Below, piece after piece: positions 14,271 through 15,513 of a stretch of DNA of 15,513 nucleotides; position 1 is the stretch's first letter, and each line of letters begins with the position of its first letter. The stretch spans positions 1-15,513 of the forward strand of contig DATJFH010000309.1 of NCBI GenBank assembly GCA_035495815.1, in the 5' to 3' direction. Origin of the DNA: DATJFH01 sp035495815 (GTDB lineage: Bacteria; Acidobacteriota; Terriglobia; Bryobacterales; Bryobacteraceae). The notes beneath the pieces are model-generated. The model saw only the letters and a list, made by a program, of their open reading frames with translations, was not told the DNA's origin and did no database searches. Position numbers and translations under genes: made by a program.

Positions 14271-15513
14271 ATGGATATTCCCCGCAAAGGCGCAGCTCGT
14301 GGCAGGCTCATCCGGCGTACCGTGATCGGGCTCGTACTGGCGATCGCGATTCCGGCGATCACCATCGCGCTCCGGCGGCTGCAACCCGCGGCGCAGACGG
14401 TGGAGCGGTCCACCGTGTGGCCGGACACCGTGAAACGCGGCGAGATGCTGCGGCAGGTGCGCGGGCTCGGCACGCTGGTTCCCGAAGACATCCTCAGCAT
14501 CCCGGCCACCACCGACGGCCGGGTCGATAAAAAGTTTCTTCTGCCGGGCACTCCCGTAAAGGCCGATACCATCTTGCTCGAATTGAGCAACCCGGAGTTG
14601 AAGGCGGCGACCGTGGCCGCCGAGTGGGACGTGAAATCCGGCATGGCCGATTACGACGATCTCAGGGTGCGGCTGGCGAATGAGCGCCTCGAGCAGAAGG
14701 CGCAGCTGGCAACCACGCAGTCCTCCTACAATCAGGCCAAGCTCAAAGCCGACCGCGATATGGCCCTCTATAAGGATGGCCTCATCGTCGAGTTGAATAT
14801 GAAGATCTCGAAGGAGATCGCCGAGGATCTGGCCAACCGTTACAGTATCGACAAGGAGCGTCTCGAAGCCGGCGACGAGTCGATCAAAGCGCAGCTGGCC
14901 TCCCAGCAGACCCGCATCGAGCAGCTTCGGGCCGCCTACGAGTTGAAAAAGAGCCAGGTGGAAGCTCTCACCGTGCGAGCCGGGACGGAGGGTGTGCTGC
15001 AGCAGGTGATGGTTGAGGTCGGCCAGCGCGTCACCCAGGGCACGCCGCTGGCCAAAGTCGTCCAGCCCTGGAGGCTGAAGGCCGCGCTCCAGATCCAGGA
15101 GACACAGGCCAAAGACGTGATGATCGGACAGCCGGTCGAAATCGATACCCGGAACGGCGTCGTCAAAGGAAAGGTTGCCCGCATCGATCCCTCCGTCCTC
15201 AACGGTACGCGAACCGTGGACGCGACCATTCTGGAGCCGCTGCCCAAGGGAGCCGTCCCCGATCTCAGCGTGGAAGGCACCATCGAGCTGGAGCGGTTGA
15301 AAGACGTGATGTATGTCGGCCGTCCCGTGTTCGGGCAGGCGCAGAGCATGGTGACTCTGTTCAAGCTCTCACCGGACGGGAAGATGGCGACGCGCACGCA
15401 GGTCAAGTTCGGCCGGACGTCGGTCAACACCATCGAGGTGCTGGAAGGGCTGCGGGTTGGAGACCAGGTGCTGCTGTCGGACATGTCGGCGTACGACGGC
15501 CAGGACCGCATCG
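14271..15513 (+). CDS. HlyD/MacA-type efflux periplasmic adaptor (3'-partial)
   Basis: The frame is open from the ATG at 14271 to the right edge, giving at least 414 residues. Residues 17-34 are a single membrane anchor. The two halves of a lipoyl/barrel-sandwich domain lie at about 68-108 (SIPATTDGRVDKKF, PGTPVKAD) and 235-270 (RAGTEGVLQQVMVEVGQRV). Between them is a long helical hairpin rich in Gln, Lys, Glu and Ala (about 110-232), and a beta-barrel follows. This is the layout of membrane-fusion proteins that join an inner-membrane ABC or RND pump to an outer-membrane channel. The terminal VGDQVLLSDMSAYDGQDRI resembles the usual end of such proteins, so only a few residues may be missing. 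A MacB-like ABC transporter is expected next. ATG 14271 has AGAAGAA just upstream, and the anchor follows in normal position. The cargo is unknown. Confidence 0.88.
   Translation, partial: MDIPRKGAARGRLIRRTVIGLVLAIAIPAITIALRRLQPAAQTVERSTVWPDTVKRGEMLRQVRGLGTLVPEDILSIPATTDGRVDKKFLLPGTPVKADTILLELSNPELKAATVAAEWDVKSGMADYDDLRVRLANERLEQKAQLATTQSSYNQAKLKADRDMALYKDGLIVELNMKISKEIAEDLANRYSIDKERLEAGDESIKAQLASQQTRIEQLRAAYELKKSQVEALTVRAGTEGVLQQVMVEVGQRVTQGTPLAKVVQPWRLKAALQIQETQAKDVMIGQPVEIDTRNGVVKGKVARIDPSVLNGTRTVDATILEPLPKGAVPDLSVEGTIELERLKDVMYVGRPVFGQAQSMVTLFKLSPDGKMATRTQVKFGRTSVNTIEVLEGLRVGDQVLLSDMSAYDGQDRI

Noticed and set aside
14228..15511. Two minus-strand open frames (138 and 191 codons) at the right end
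   Set aside because: They are antisense to the efflux adaptor, which runs open to the window edge with all expected domains; they are rich in Ser, Arg and Thr and lack motifs.

Overview
The window is GC-rich, gene-dense bacterial DNA. It reads like an Acidobacteriota genome, probably of the Solibacter/Bryobacter type. Pointers are the kinase-like domain + membrane helix + PD40 propeller protein, the PQQ-like propeller with embedded EF-hands, the DUF4142 lipoprotein, and many secreted proteins. No rRNA, tRNA, CRISPR array, insertion sequence or phage gene was seen. The taxonomic call is inference from gene content only.

Layout. (1) 1-2070, plus strand: a signal peptidase I open at the left edge, a mannose-1-phosphate guanylyltransferase and a small DUF2905 membrane protein, with 18-nt gaps. 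(2) 2096-2659, minus strand: a second, shorter signal peptidase I, read from a perfect TATAAT box beside the next gene. (3) 2699-5617, plus strand: a family 2 glycosyltransferase, an HLD-III/OleB-like alpha/beta hydrolase and an HLD-I haloalkane dehalogenase. The last carries an unrecognised N-terminal domain of about 130 residues and appears to start at a CTG codon that overlaps the upstream stop. (4) 11239 down to 5634, minus strand: a three-gene unit with 10-nt gaps. It encodes a secreted EF-hand/PQQ-like propeller protein, a membrane kinase-like protein with a PD40 propeller whose kinase motifs look inactivated, and a secreted serine hydrolase of the beta-lactamase fold. A perfect dyad overlaps the first ribosome-binding site. 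(5) 11914-11348, minus strand: a DUF4142 lipoprotein, followed by a strong hairpin. (6) 14044 down to 12015, minus strand: a Tat-type DUF362 protein and an unrecognised secreted protein coupled by a TTGA overlap. (7) 14271 to the right edge, plus strand: a HlyD/MacA-type efflux adaptor, divergent from DUF362 across a 226-bp control region.

Much of the content faces the envelope: two signal peptidases, sugar activation and transfer, secreted propellers and hydrolases, and an efflux adaptor. The points that most merit a second look are the CTG-initiated dehalogenase with its novel N-terminal domain beside a dehalogenase of another subfamily, the apparent pseudokinase inside a propeller-propeller-hydrolase operon, and the dyad that covers that operon's ribosome-binding site. 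There is no gene-free stretch longer than 300 bases.
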